Positions 9,179-19,398 are shown, counted from the stretch's first letter. The stretch: DNA of 64,000 bases from Primorskyibacter marinus (GCF_003313245.1 NZ_QJSD01000007.1:93358-157357), one strand, 5' to 3'. A program made the numbers and translations. Notes: generated by a model not told the origin, from the sequence alone.

Positions 9179-9403
9179 TCAGTTGATGATGCGTCCGATA
9201 ACAGCAGCGAAAGCGCGCGGCACGTCGTCAAAAGTCAGCCCGCCGGGTTCCAGATAGGACGCATAGCCGACAAGCCCGCCGCCGATGACCAACAGGATCA
9301 GCGCAAATACCGGCGCGCGCCCATCCGCCAGCGCAGCGGCCGCCCGCGTGATCGAAAAAACGCCCAGAAGGCAGCCGAGGACGAGGTAAAGATCACTCTC
9401 CAT
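9179..9403 (-). CDS. small two-helix membrane protein, unknown
   Basis: The 74-residue frame starts at the ATG at 9403 (a TTG lies in frame at 9424). It encodes two hydrophobic stretches, LYLVLGCLLGVFSI and VFALILLVIGGGLVGYAS, with a short soluble tail ending IGRIIN. I do not recognise a named domain. It follows pyruvate kinase by about 40 bases in the same direction and may be co-transcribed. Composition matches the neighbours, so it is probably a resident gene. Confidence 0.65.
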   Translation of the reverse strand: MESDLYLVLGCLLGVFSITRAAAALADGRAPVFALILLVIGGGLVGYASYLEPGGLTFDDVPRAFAAVIGRIIN

Positions 9404-9443
9404 GCCTCGCCCCTTCTTTTCCAAACGCCGTCTGGCGTCGCTT

Positions 9444-10889
<1,446 letters not shown>

Positions 10890-11033
10890 ATCAGCTCTTC
10901 CTTTGCATATTGATTTTTCGCAGGCGGGATCGGCGCAGCGATGTTATCGCTAACGAGCCCTTTGGGGCGTTATTGCCCATTTCACATTCTGACGCAACTG
11001 CCCTATGCAATCGCCAAGCAACATGAAAATCAC

Positions 11034-11771
11034 ATGACGTATCAACCATATTTCATCGAAGGTGTGCAACGCCCGTCTCGCTGGATGGTCACCTGCGATC
11101 ACGCCAGCAACCTTGTGCCACCGGAACTTGGCGGCACATTGGGGCTGCCCGAAAGCGAAATGGCGCGTCATATCGCCTATGATATAGGGGCCGCAGGCGT
11201 CAGCCGCGCCCTTGCAGACGCGCTGGATGCCCCGGTGGCGCTGTCCAATTTCTCGCGGCTGGTCATTGACCCCAATCGCGGCGAAGATGACCCGACCCTG
11301 CTGATGCGGCTCTATGACGGGACGGTGATTCCCGGCAACCGCCATGCCGATGCGGCAGAGCGCAAGCGCCGGCTTGACGCCTATCACCGGCCCTATCATG
11401 CGGCAGTGGAGGAAGTGGCGGCGCTGCATCCGAAACGGGTGATCGTGTCGATCCACAGCTTCACGCCACAGCTCAAGGGGCGGCCACCGCGCCCGTGGCA
11501 TATCGGCGTGCTGCACGCTTACGACGAACGCCTGACCAAACCGATGTTTCACCGCCTGACCGCCGAAGGCGATCTGGTTGTCGGGATGAACCAACCTTAC
11601 GGCGGTCACCTGCCCGGCGACTCGATCGACCGGCACGCGCTGCAACACGGGCGGCTGAACGTGCTGATCGAGCTACGCCACGATCTGATCGCCACACCGG
11701 ATCAGCAACAGGCCTGGGGCCGGCGCCTTGCACCGCTGCTTGAAGCCGCCCTTGCCGATACCCACCTTTGA
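11034..11771 (+). CDS. N-formylglutamate amidohydrolase family protein
   Basis: The 245-residue protein belongs to the HutG/N-formylglutamate amidohydrolase-like family. It carries VTCDHASN near the N-terminus, the NFSRLVIDPNRGEDDP segment and the VSIHSFTPQ metal-site region, all characteristic. True HutG enzymes hydrolyse N-formylglutamate to glutamate and formate in histidine degradation. No hut genes lie nearby, so the substrate here is open and the protein may be one of the many paralogues with other amidase roles. The start at 11034 is chosen because family similarity begins at MTYQPYF; upstream codons in the open frame look non-coding. It is divergent from pyk. Confidence 0.85.
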   Translation: MTYQPYFIEGVQRPSRWMVTCDHASNLVPPELGGTLGLPESEMARHIAYDIGAAGVSRALADALDAPVALSNFSRLVIDPNRGEDDPTLLMRLYDGTVIPGNRHADAAERKRRLDAYHRPYHAAVEEVAALHPKRVIVSIHSFTPQLKGRPPRPWHIGVLHAYDERLTKPMFHRLTAEGDLVVGMNQPYGGHLPGDSIDRHALQHGRLNVLIELRHDLIATPDQQQAWGRRLAPLLEAALADTHL

Positions 11772-11805
11772 ATGATGGCCAGGGCCACCGACAAGGAGAC
11801 ACGAC

Positions 11806-12120
11806 ATGGATGACCAGACCCGCATCGAACTTGAGGCCGCCGCCTTTCGCCGCTTGCGCCAGCACCTGATGCAAGACCGCACCGATGTACAGAATATCGA
11901 CATGATGAACCTGACCGGGTTCTGCCGGAACTGCCTGTCGCGCTGGTATCAGGAGGCCGCCAATGAACGCGGCATCGAGATGTCCAAGGACGAAGGCCGC
12001 GAGGCGTTCTACGGCATGACGATGGACGACTGGAAAGCCAACTACCAGACCGATGCGGGCGCGGATAAGCAGGACGCCTTCAAGAAGGCCTTCGCCGAAA
12101 ATGTCGGCCCCAAGGGCTGA
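11806..12120 (+). CDS. DUF1244 domain protein
   Basis: The 104-residue protein carries the DUF1244 pattern: an N-terminal helix with FRRLRQHLMQ, the conserved NLTGFCRNCLSRWY stretch with two cysteines, and GREAFYGMTMDDWKANYQ. This small alpha-helical family is widespread in Proteobacteria and of unknown function. A GGAG site lies about 8 bases before the ATG. The gene follows the amidohydrolase by 34 bases and precedes the DUF5671 gene by 7, so the set is probably one transcript. Confidence 0.9.
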   Translation: MDDQTRIELEAAAFRRLRQHLMQDRTDVQNIDMMNLTGFCRNCLSRWYQEAANERGIEMSKDEGREAFYGMTMDDWKANYQTDAGADKQDAFKKAFAENVGPKG

Positions 12121-12127
12121 CAGGGCA

Positions 12128-12772
12128 ATGGCTGGCGATGATCGGCTGACAGGGTTTGTGCAAACCGCGCTGGCCGCCGGCCACGACCGGACAGAGATTG
12201 CCGCCCGGCTGCGCGCTGCGGGCTGGTCGGCAAGCGAAATCGACCATGCGATGGGCCAATGGGCGCAAGACGGTTTTGCCCTGCCCGTGCCAAAGCCGTT
12301 GCCATCTCTGGGCGCGCGTGACGCTTTTCTTTATGCACTGATGTTCACGGCATTGGCCGTGGTTCTGGGCTTTTCCGTTCCGCTCGGCTTTGCCCTGATC
12401 GACAGTTGGCTGCCGGACCCGGCGGACAGACTCATGCGCCTGGCAGCGCGGATGCGCTGGCCCATTGCCGTGCTGGCGATATTCCTGCCGCTGTTCCTGA
12501 TCCTTGACCGCAGAATGGTCCGCGCGACCCGGCAGGACGGTGCCCAACGCAGATCCCGCGCGCGGGCGGTGCTGGGCTTTCTTGCGCTCTTTCTTGCCGC
12601 GCTCACCCTTCTCGGGGATGCCATTTCCGTGGTTTTCACCTTCCTGTCGGGCGATCTGTCCCTGCGCTTCGCGGCAAAATCCGCCCTTGTCGCCCTGCTG
12701 GCCGCGCTGGCCTTTCTGTATGTCAAAGGCCTGATGGCCTCCGATCCGACAAAGGCTGAAAATGAAACCTGA
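12128..12772 (+). CDS. DUF5671-like integral membrane protein
   Basis: The 214-residue product has an N-terminal UBA/SHOCT-like helical region (ARLRAAGWSASEIDHAM, residues about 25-45) followed by about four hydrophobic helices. The arrangement of a short N-terminal helical domain preceding DUF5671-type membrane segments (GARDAFLYALMFTALAV) supports the call. Function is unknown. It begins 7 bases after the DUF1244 gene and its end overlaps the next gene by 11 bases, which implies co-translation. Confidence 0.7.
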   Translation: MAGDDRLTGFVQTALAAGHDRTEIAARLRAAGWSASEIDHAMGQWAQDGFALPVPKPLPSLGARDAFLYALMFTALAVVLGFSVPLGFALIDSWLPDPADRLMRLAARMRWPIAVLAIFLPLFLILDRRMVRATRQDGAQRRSRARAVLGFLALFLAALTLLGDAISVVFTFLSGDLSLRFAAKSALVALLAALAFLYVKGLMASDPTKAENET

Positions 12773-13175
12773 CCGACTTGCCGTCTGGTGCCTGTCCGTG
12801 CTTGTCGCCGCGATGCTGGCGCTTGCGCTGATGCAAACCGGCGGGCCGGGCATGGGCCGGGCCGAGAAACGCGACTTTGCCCGGCTCAATGATCTGACCG
12901 GGCTTGAGCGTTTTGTGGTTTGCGTCGCGCGCAAGGGCGGGCAAGATACCCTGCCCCCGACCCTGTCCCCGGTCGCCGCCTGCCCGGAGGACACGCCCCG
13001 CGAGGATCCGTTCACTGGCGCGCCCTACCGCTACGAGCGGCAAAGCGACACCACCTTCCGGCTTTGCGCCCGCTTCGAAGTGCCCGAGCGTCTGGATTAT
13101 CGCGCCAGTCAACTCGACAACGAAACCGGCTGCATCACCGGACTATATGAACGGCCCGCGATGCAAATCGAGTAA
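12762..13175 (+). CDS. hypothetical exported or membrane-anchored protein
   Basis: The 137-residue product has an N-terminal hydrophobic helix (LAVWCLSVLVAAMLALALM, residues 6-24) that could be a signal anchor. A soluble region with four cysteines follows, and the pattern FTGAPYRYERQSDTTFRLCARFE suggests a small periplasmic beta-rich domain. The start overlaps the end of the DUF5671 gene. In that pairing it probably contributes to the same unknown membrane function. I recognise no named family. Confidence 0.75.
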   Translation: MKPDRLAVWCLSVLVAAMLALALMQTGGPGMGRAEKRDFARLNDLTGLERFVVCVARKGGQDTLPPTLSPVAACPEDTPREDPFTGAPYRYERQSDTTFRLCARFEVPERLDYRASQLDNETGCITGLYERPAMQIE

Positions 13176-13252
13176 ACAAACCCTTGTTGCATCGCGCACA
13201 GAATTTACATTTTATTGTTAAATATTAATGGCTTAGGTTTCGCCGCGAAACC

Positions 13253-14116
13253 TCAGACCGCAGCCTTGCGGCTTTCCTCCAGATAGATCTCGCGCAGCCG
13301 CAGCGCCTTTGCGCCCGGCACCCCGTCGCCGATCGCCGCGCCGTCGATCGCCACCACCGGCATCACGAAGGTCGAGGCCGAGGTGATGAAGGCCTCATCC
13401 GCCTGTTTTACCTCGTCGATGGTGAAATTGCGTTCCTCCACCTCCATCTGCGCCTCGCGGGCAAAGCGCAGCACGGCCGCACGGGTGATGCCGTGCAGGA
13501 TGTCCTTGGACAGTTCGCGCGTGATGATCTTGTTGCCCTTGACGATATAGGCATTGTTCGACGTGCCCTCGGTCACAAACCCGTCCTCGACCATCCAGGC
13601 ATCGTCGGCACCGGCCTTCTTGGCCATCATCTTGCCCATCGACGGATAGAGCAGCTGCACCGTCTTGATGTCGCGGCGGCCCCAGCGAATATCGTCGATG
13701 GAGATCACCTTGATGCCCTGTTTCGCGACCGGGTTATCGGCCAGACCGGGCTTGTTCTGGGTGAACAGCACAACCGTCTGTGCGGTCGCTTCCGGGTCGG
13801 GAAAGGCAAAATCGCGATCCGCAGGCGCGCCACGGGTGATCTGAAGATAGATCATCCCCTCGTCAATCTCGTTCAGCCGCACCAACTCGCGGTGGATTTC
13901 CAGCAGCTCGTCCCTGGACATGGGCATGGCCATATCCAGCTCGGTCAAGGACCGTTCCAGCCGCACGGCATGGCCGTCAAAGTCGATCAGCTTGCCGCCC
14001 AGAACGCTTGTGACCTCATAGACCCCGTCCGCCATCAGAAAGCCCCGGTCAAAGATCGAGATCTTGGCGTCACTCTCAGGCAGGTAGTCGCCATTCACAT
14101 AGACGGTGCGGCTCAT
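13253..14116 (-). CDS. dat: D-amino-acid transaminase (class IV PLP aminotransferase)
   Basis: The 287-residue class IV aminotransferase has YVNGDYLPESDAKISIFDRGF at the start, the pyridoxal-phosphate lysine in RRDIKTVQLL (Lys about 151) and the TEGTSNNAYIV and FITSASTFVMPV segments. The fold class also includes branched-chain aminotransferase and aminodeoxychorismate lyase, but the pattern and length fit D-alanine/D-glutamate transaminases best. It exchanges amino groups between D-amino acids and 2-oxoacids. Its place beside dgcA and dgcN, both acting on D-glutamate, supports a D-amino-acid role. Specificity is inferred. Confidence 0.85.
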   Translation of the reverse strand: MSRTVYVNGDYLPESDAKISIFDRGFLMADGVYEVTSVLGGKLIDFDGHAVRLERSLTELDMAMPMSRDELLEIHRELVRLNEIDEGMIYLQITRGAPADRDFAFPDPEATAQTVVLFTQNKPGLADNPVAKQGIKVISIDDIRWGRRDIKTVQLLYPSMGKMMAKKAGADDAWMVEDGFVTEGTSNNAYIVKGNKIITRELSKDILHGITRAAVLRFAREAQMEVEERNFTIDEVKQADEAFITSASTFVMPVVAIDGAAIGDGVPGAKALRLREIYLEESRKAAV

Positions 14117-14171
14117 ATCGTGGTCCTTTGTTCTGTCGGGTGCGGAACCCGGTCGTGGCTAGCGGGGCGGA

Positions 14172-15137
14172 TCACCCCCAAAGCGCGGCTTCGGACGGGT
14201 GAACCCCCGCCTCGTCGAAAACCAGCGCGTCGTCACGGTCTTTAGCCAGCAGGAGCGGCCCGTCAAGGTCCGTCACCTCGACATCCTGCGCCAGCAGGAC
14301 CGCTGGCGCCATCGCCAAAGAGCTTCCGACCATGCAGCCGACCATGACCTGAAAGCCCAACCGCCGCGCCCTTTCGCGGGTGGCCAGCGCCTCTGTCAGC
14401 CCGCCGGTCTTGTCCAGTTTGATATTGACCATGTCATAGCGGCCCTGAAGCCGGTCCAGATCGTGCCGGTCATGGCAGCTTTCATCGGCGCAGACCGGCA
14501 CCGGACGCGCGATCCCGTCCAAGGCGGAATCCTCGCCCGCAGGCAGAGGCTGTTCCACCAGGGCCACGCCAAGGCGATTGAGATGCGGGGCGAGATCGGC
14601 GTAGATCTCGGCGCTCCAGCCCTCATTCGCGTCAATGATGATGCTGGATTTCGGCGCGCCTGCGCGGACGGCCTCCAGCCTTGGCATATCGTCGGGCGTG
14701 CCAAGCTTGATCTTCAGCAAGGGCCGATGGGCGTGCTTTGCAGCGGACGCGCGCATCGCGTCGGGTTCATCCAGCGACAGGGTATAGGCGGTGATCTCGG
14801 GATATGGCCGCGCCAGCCCCGCCAGTTCCCACACGCGCTTGCCAGCGGTCTTTGCCTCCAGATCCCACAGGGCACAATCCACGGCATTTCGCGCGGCACC
14901 GGCGGGCAGAAGATCCTGCAAGGCCGTGCGGTCGAACCTGTCCGGCAGGCCCGCGATTTGGGCCTCGACGCTGTCCAGCGTTTCGTCATAGCGGGCATAG
15001 GGCACGCATTCGCCCCAGCCGGTCACGCCATCCTTGGCGATACGGACGGTCAGCACCTTGGCCTCGGTCCGGGCACCCCGGCTGATGCGGAACACCTGCG
15101 CCAGCGGGAACGCATCGCGCGTCACGTCTATCTGCAC
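14172..15137 (-). CDS. dgcA: N-acetyl-D-glutamate racemase DgcA (enolase superfamily)
   Basis: The 321-residue protein is an enolase-superfamily epimerase of the dipeptide-epimerase type. Visible elements are a catalytic lysine in LLKIKLGTP, the metal ligands IIDANEGW, VEQPLPAGED and VCADESCHD, and the second lysine in NIKLDKTGG. In marine bacteria such a protein encoded beside DgcN converts N-acetyl-D-glutamate to N-acetyl-L-glutamate. An L-Ala-D/L-Glu epimerase role in peptidoglycan recycling is the alternative. The GTG at 15137 is chosen because AGGAG lies 8 bases upstream; the longer frame adds non-conserved residues. The gene directly follows dgcN. Confidence 0.85.
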   Translation of the reverse strand: MQIDVTRDAFPLAQVFRISRGARTEAKVLTVRIAKDGVTGWGECVPYARYDETLDSVEAQIAGLPDRFDRTALQDLLPAGAARNAVDCALWDLEAKTAGKRVWELAGLARPYPEITAYTLSLDEPDAMRASAAKHAHRPLLKIKLGTPDDMPRLEAVRAGAPKSSIIIDANEGWSAEIYADLAPHLNRLGVALVEQPLPAGEDSALDGIARPVPVCADESCHDRHDLDRLQGRYDMVNIKLDKTGGLTEALATRERARRLGFQVMVGCMVGSSLAMAPAVLLAQDVEVTDLDGPLLLAKDRDDALVFDEAGVHPSEAALWG

Positions 15138-15193
15138 CGGATATACTCCTGTCTTAGCTGCCCGGCACAACCTGCCACGGGCGAGATCGGAAC

Positions 15194-16195
15194 TCAAATG
15201 GCAGCCAGCGCCTTCACCAGCTTTTGCGTGCCAAAGCGGAACGGATCGGTGGCGGGCAGGCCCATGCGTTGTTCAAGCCCCGCCAGATAATCGCGGGCCT
15301 CGTCCTCTTCCATCGCCTGCGTGTTGACCGAGATCCCCACCACCTGACAGGCCGGATTGGCGACCCGCGCCAGTGGCAGTGCCGTATCGCGCAAGACCTC
15401 CAGTGACGGCAGCGCATAGTCCGGCAGCCCGCGCATATGGGCGCGCGAGGGTTCGTGGCTGAGGATCAGCGCGTCGGGCTGGCCGCCATGGATCAAGGCC
15501 ATGGTCACGCCGGAAAAGGAGACGTGGAACAGGCTGCCCTGCCCCTCGATCACATCCCAGTGGTCGTCGTCATTGTCGGGCGTCAGCCATTCCACCGATC
15601 CGGCCATGAAATCGGCCACGACCGCATCCAGCGGGATACCGTCGCCGGTGATCAGAATGCCGGTCTGTCCGGTGGCGCGGAAGGTGGATTTCATCCCCGC
15701 CGCACGCATGTCCCGGTCCAGCGCCAGCCCGGTATACATCTTGCCGACAGAGCAATCCGTCCCCACCGCCAGAACGCGCTTGCCGCGCCGTTTGACCCCG
15801 TCGGCAATCGGGTAGTTCACCGACGGCACCCGCACATCATGCAGCGTGCGCCCACATTCGGCGGCCACGGCCACCAGATCAGGCTCATCCCGCAGCAGGT
15901 TATGCAGACCCGAGGCAAGGTCAAAGCCTTCCTCCAACGCGGTTACCAGCACCTTTTTCCAGGCCTGCGAAATCACGCCGCCCCGGTTGGCAACGCCGAT
16001 CACCAGCGTCTTTGCCCCTGCTGCCTTTGCCTCGGCCAGCGTCATGTCCGGCAGCTTCATGTCGGCCTTGCAACCGTCCATCCGGAACTGGCCGACAGCA
16101 TTGTCGGGCCGCCAGTCGCGAATGCCCTGCGCGACTTTTGCTGCAAGCGCATCAGGGGCATCCCCGAGAAACAACAGGTAGGGGGTCTGGATCAT
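15194..16195 (-). CDS. dgcN: D-glutamate N-acetyltransferase DgcN (DUF1611)
   Basis: The 333-residue protein has the DUF1611 architecture: an N-terminal Rossmann-like part with VIGVANRGG, and a C-terminal P-loop part with AVGTDCSVGKMYT. It carries the conserved SFRATGQTG-like segment (here STFRATGQTGILI) and a final HEPSRAHMRGLPDY. The DUF1611 member next to an enolase-superfamily epimerase has been described in marine bacteria as DgcN, which N-acetylates D-glutamate from acetyl-CoA before racemisation by DgcA. The pair thus feeds D-glutamate into N-acetyl-L-glutamate and L-glutamate. Gene pairing strongly supports the call; activity is inferred. Confidence 0.85.
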   Translation of the reverse strand: MIQTPYLLFLGDAPDALAAKVAQGIRDWRPDNAVGQFRMDGCKADMKLPDMTLAEAKAAGAKTLVIGVANRGGVISQAWKKVLVTALEEGFDLASGLHNLLRDEPDLVAVAAECGRTLHDVRVPSVNYPIADGVKRRGKRVLAVGTDCSVGKMYTGLALDRDMRAAGMKSTFRATGQTGILITGDGIPLDAVVADFMAGSVEWLTPDNDDDHWDVIEGQGSLFHVSFSGVTMALIHGGQPDALILSHEPSRAHMRGLPDYALPSLEVLRDTALPLARVANPACQVVGISVNTQAMEEDEARDYLAGLEQRMGLPATDPFRFGTQKLVKALAAI

Positions 16196-16476
16196 GGCGG
16201 CACCTCGGGTTCTGTATCAGTTTTGTTTGCGACCCTAACAACTGGAGCGGAAAAAGAGTTTCGCAAGTCGCGGAAAAAGCAAAGGTTTGGCACAAGATTC
16301 TTCGATTCATTCTATATATTTCGCAGAAAACTTGCACTGCTTTATGACAAGCGGGGAGGATTCATCGCAAAGATACCGCCGCAAGCACGGAACCATTATC
16401 TTCGCTGCCGCTGTTGTTTTCTGGACGAAGCGGTGCCGGTGTCGGCTTGACCAACCGCATTCTCAGCGCGCCCTGA

Positions 16477-16508
16477 ATGCTGCAACCGCACATTCGCACT
16501 TGCAGCAT
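16477..16508. promoter_or_regulatory. candidate operator upstream of mcl1
   Basis: A perfect 9-bp inverted repeat, ATGCTGCAA and TTGCAGCAT, with 14 bases between the arms, lies about 63 bases before the mcl1 start. The 375-base gap between dgcN and mcl1 is otherwise unassigned. The TGCAA core is reminiscent of sites bound by acyl-CoA-metabolism regulators, but that link is inference. Confidence 0.4.
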
Positions 16509-16571
16509 GGGGCGCAAGAATATACTACTCAAGCCGACCAAAACGAAACATCCTTACCCAGAGGTCCGCGC

Positions 16572-17534
16572 ATGTCCTTCCGTATTCAGCCAACCCCTGC
16601 CGCCCGTCCGAACCGCTGCCAACTGTTTGGTCCCGGCTCGCGTCCTGCGATCTTCGAGAAGATGGCGGCAAGTGCAGCCGATGTCATCAACCTTGATCTT
16701 GAGGATTCCGTCGCGCCCACCGACAAGGATTCAGCCCGCGCCAACATCATTCAGGCCATCGGTGACATTGACTGGGGCAACAAGACGCTGAGCGTGCGGA
16801 TCAACGGGCTGGACACGCCCTACTGGTATCGCGACGTGGTGGACCTGCTGGAACAGGCGGGCGAACGGATCGACATCATCATGATCCCCAAGGTCGGCTG
16901 TGCGGCCGATCTGTATGCCGTCGATGCGCTGGTGACAGCCGTGGAGCGCGCCAAGGGCCGCAGCAAGCCGCTGGGATTCGAGGTGATCATCGAAAGTGCG
17001 GCGGGCATCAGCCATGTCGAGGAGATCGCCTCTGCCACGCCGCGCCTGCAAGCGATGAGTCTGGGGGCGGCCGATTTTGCCGCCTCGATGGGCATGGCGA
17101 CCACCGGCATCGGCGGCACGCAGGAAACCTATTACATGGCGCGCGAAGGCCAGAAATACTGGTCCGACCCCTGGCATTGGGCGCAGGCGGCCATCGTCGC
17201 GGCCTGCCGCACGCATGGCGTGTTGCCGGTCGATGGTCCGTTTGGTGATTTCTCTGACGATGAAGGGTTCCGCGCGCAGGCGCTGCGGTCCGCCACGCTG
17301 GGCATGGTCGGGAAATGGGCGATCCACCCCAAGCAGGTGGCGATTGCCAACGAGGTTTTCACGCCCTCCGACACCGCCGTGGCCGAGGCACGCGAAATTC
17401 TGGGCGCGATGGAGCAAGCCAAGGCCAATGGCGAAGGGGCGACCGTCTACAAGGGGCGTCTTGTTGACATCGCGTCGATCAAACAGGCCGAAGTGATTGT
17501 GAAACAATCGGAAATGATCGCGCAAAGCACCTAA
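16572..17534 (+). CDS. mcl1: L-malyl-CoA / beta-methylmalyl-CoA lyase
   Basis: The 320-residue HpcH/HpaI (CitE-like) lyase begins MSFRIQPTPAARPNRCQLFG and shows PGSRPAIFEKMAASAADVI, LDLEDSVAP (acid and Mg ligands), KVGCAADLYAVD and MGKWAIHPKQV-type segments. It closely fits Mcl1 of Rhodobacter. That enzyme cleaves beta-methylmalyl-CoA to glyoxylate and propionyl-CoA, and condenses acetyl-CoA with glyoxylate in the ethylmalonyl-CoA pathway of acetate assimilation. The ATG at 16572 is the family start; the upstream open frame is not conserved. A palindromic site precedes it. Confidence 0.93.
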   Translation: MSFRIQPTPAARPNRCQLFGPGSRPAIFEKMAASAADVINLDLEDSVAPTDKDSARANIIQAIGDIDWGNKTLSVRINGLDTPYWYRDVVDLLEQAGERIDIIMIPKVGCAADLYAVDALVTAVERAKGRSKPLGFEVIIESAAGISHVEEIASATPRLQAMSLGAADFAASMGMATTGIGGTQETYYMAREGQKYWSDPWHWAQAAIVAACRTHGVLPVDGPFGDFSDDEGFRAQALRSATLGMVGKWAIHPKQVAIANEVFTPSDTAVAEAREILGAMEQAKANGEGATVYKGRLVDIASIKQAEVIVKQSEMIAQST

Positions 17535-17610
17535 ATCCGGCAGCGTTTACAACCTCGTAACGGTTGCGCATGTATGACGCTTCCAGGTGTGTTTGTCCTG
17601 GAGGCCTGAC

Positions 17611-18148
17611 ATGTTGCAAGGGTACAATATTGTCGATTTTGCCGGCCCGATCGGGTTGTTGTGCGTCCTGATCGTTGGCGTGGGCGAAATCCGGCGCTGG
17701 CTGTCCAGCCCGCAGCAGGCACAATATGTACTGGGCGCGATCTTCGGTCTGGTCGCCGTGATCGAGATGGAGATGCCGATCAGCCCGTTCGAGGGCGTCA
17801 TCATCGACCTGCGCATCGTCCCTGTCATCCTGGCGGGGGCTTTCCTGGGCTGGCGCGGACTTGCCGTCTGTCTGGTCATGGCAATCGCCACGCGCGTATA
17901 TACCGGCGGCGTCGGTGCCAGTTCGGGTATTGCCGGCGCAGAACGACGCGGAACGTTTCGATCTGCTGCAATCCGTCGAGTGCATCGAGTCTTCCCCGGC
18001 GATGTCTTGCGACGGGCCGCCGCCCTCATATGCCGCGAGCCAAGCGGACAAAGGCTCGCGCCAGAGTCGCGATTCGTTGTTTGCCAAGCTTGACGCGACG
18101 CTTGCCGTGTCCAGAACGGATACGGTCAGGCTGAACCACCGAACATAA
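17611..18148 (+). pseudogene. decayed membrane sensor with 5TM domain and GGDEF remnant
   Basis: A well-formed start (GGAGG site, ATG 17611) opens a frame whose first 110 or so residues form about five hydrophobic helices resembling the 5TM-5TMR_LYT sensor domain (GPIGLLCVLIVGVGE, DLRIVPVILAGAFLGWRGL). After about position 17940 that frame turns into arginine-rich nonsense and ends at 18093. Another forward frame then reads SRDSLFAKLDATLAVSRTD up to 18148, resembling the beginning of a GGDEF domain. The best reading is a diguanylate-cyclase-type sensor that lost most of its output domain and its frame. Non-functional output is inferred. Confidence 0.6.
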
Positions 18149-18149
18149 C

Positions 18150-18629
18150 CTAACTGCGTTCATCCTTGGGCGACCCCATCACGACGTAGGACGTGATCGC
18201 GGCCACCTGCGGCAATGTTCCCAGAACCTCGGTATGAAAATGTTTGTAAGCGGCAAGATCGGCGGCTTCGATCCGCAACAGATATTCCACGGAGCCGGTG
18301 ATACTGTGGCACTCCCGGACTTCGGGGCTGCGCGAGATTGCGCGTTCGAACGCTTGTTGCGCGACCTTCGTATGCTGACCCAACCCCACTGTTACATAGG
18401 CGATGAACCCGGTGCCCATGGCGTCGGGGTTCAGCACCGCGCGATAGCCAGAGATGACGCCCGCCCGTTCCAGCGCCGTGACCCTGCGCAAACAGGCTGA
18501 CGGCGACAGCCCGGCCCGCGCGGACAGATCCAGGTTGCTGATACGCCCATTTTCTGTCAGCGCACGCAATATTCTGTGGTCGATTTCGTCAAGACCCTTC
18601 ATAAGTTGCATAAATAGTCCGCGCTTCAT
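18150..18629 (-). CDS. Lrp/AsnC family transcriptional regulator
   Basis: The 159-residue protein has an N-terminal winged helix-turn-helix (LDEIDHRILRALTENGRISN and LSARAGLSPSACLRRV) and a C-terminal RAM/AsnC ligand-binding domain with ECHSITGSVEYLLRIEA. Such regulators sense amino acids. In-frame ATGs at 18611 and 18602 could be the true start, since the first nine residues are not conserved. It is divergently paired with a LysE-type exporter, so it most likely controls that gene in response to an amino acid. Confidence 0.92.
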   Translation of the reverse strand: MKRGLFMQLMKGLDEIDHRILRALTENGRISNLDLSARAGLSPSACLRRVTALERAGVISGYRAVLNPDAMGTGFIAYVTVGLGQHTKVAQQAFERAISRSPEVRECHSITGSVEYLLRIEAADLAAYKHFHTEVLGTLPQVAAITSYVVMGSPKDERS

Positions 18630-18675
18630 ACAAAATGCAACTTAATGACACGAAACCCGCGCAATAAGTGCACGC

Positions 18676-19269
18676 ATGACAGAAAACATCCTCATTGCGC
18701 TGGCGGGCTTTGCCCTTGTTTCGTCAATTACGCCGGGGCCGAACAATCTGATGCTGATGGCGTCGGGGGCCAATTACGGCTTTCGGAACACCATTCCGCA
18801 TATGCTGGGCGTGGGGATCGGATTCGTCGTGATGGTGGCACTGGTGGGCATCGGATTGGTCCGCGTGTTCGATGCCTGGCCGGTGGCGCATCACATTCTC
18901 ACATGGGTCAGCGTGGCGTATTTGCTGTGGCTGGCATGGCGTATCGCCCATTCCGCCGCCCCCGGATCTGCCGATGGAACCGGTCGCCCGATGCGTTTCA
19001 TCGAGGCTGCGGCGTTTCAATGGGTCAACCCGAAGGCCTGGACCATGGCACTGAACGCCGTCACGCTCTATGCGCCCGAAAGAAACCTGGCCTCTGTTCT
19101 TCTGGTCGCCGCGATTTTTGGCGCGATCAATCTGCCCAGTGTCTCAAGCTGGACCCTGATGGGGCAGCAGATGCGCCGCGTGCTGAGCAATCCGCGCAGG
19201 CTTCAGCTATTCAACTGGACCATGGCGCTGCTTTTGGTGGGCTCTCTCGTCCCTGTTTTGATGCAGTGA
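18676..19269 (+). CDS. LysE/RhtB family amino-acid exporter
   Basis: The 197-residue integral membrane protein shows the LysE-family signature SSITPGPNNLMLMASGANYG and six predicted hydrophobic segments. Members export amino acids such as lysine, threonine or homoserine across the inner membrane. The divergent Lrp gene 46 bases away argues that export is induced by its substrate. The substrate cannot be read from sequence. Confidence 0.9.
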   Translation: MTENILIALAGFALVSSITPGPNNLMLMASGANYGFRNTIPHMLGVGIGFVVMVALVGIGLVRVFDAWPVAHHILTWVSVAYLLWLAWRIAHSAAPGSADGTGRPMRFIEAAAFQWVNPKAWTMALNAVTLYAPERNLASVLLVAAIFGAINLPSVSSWTLMGQQMRRVLSNPRRLQLFNWTMALLLVGSLVPVLMQ

Positions 19270-19398
19270 TTCGCAGGATCCCGCCAGCAATGCCGAAGTC
19301 CAAACGCGGCCCGGTGCCAAAAATCTTGTTTTGTTGCATCTGCTCGATGGCCGCGCCATATAGCAGCAGGGACGCGAGACGGCAAAACGGAGCATGAC

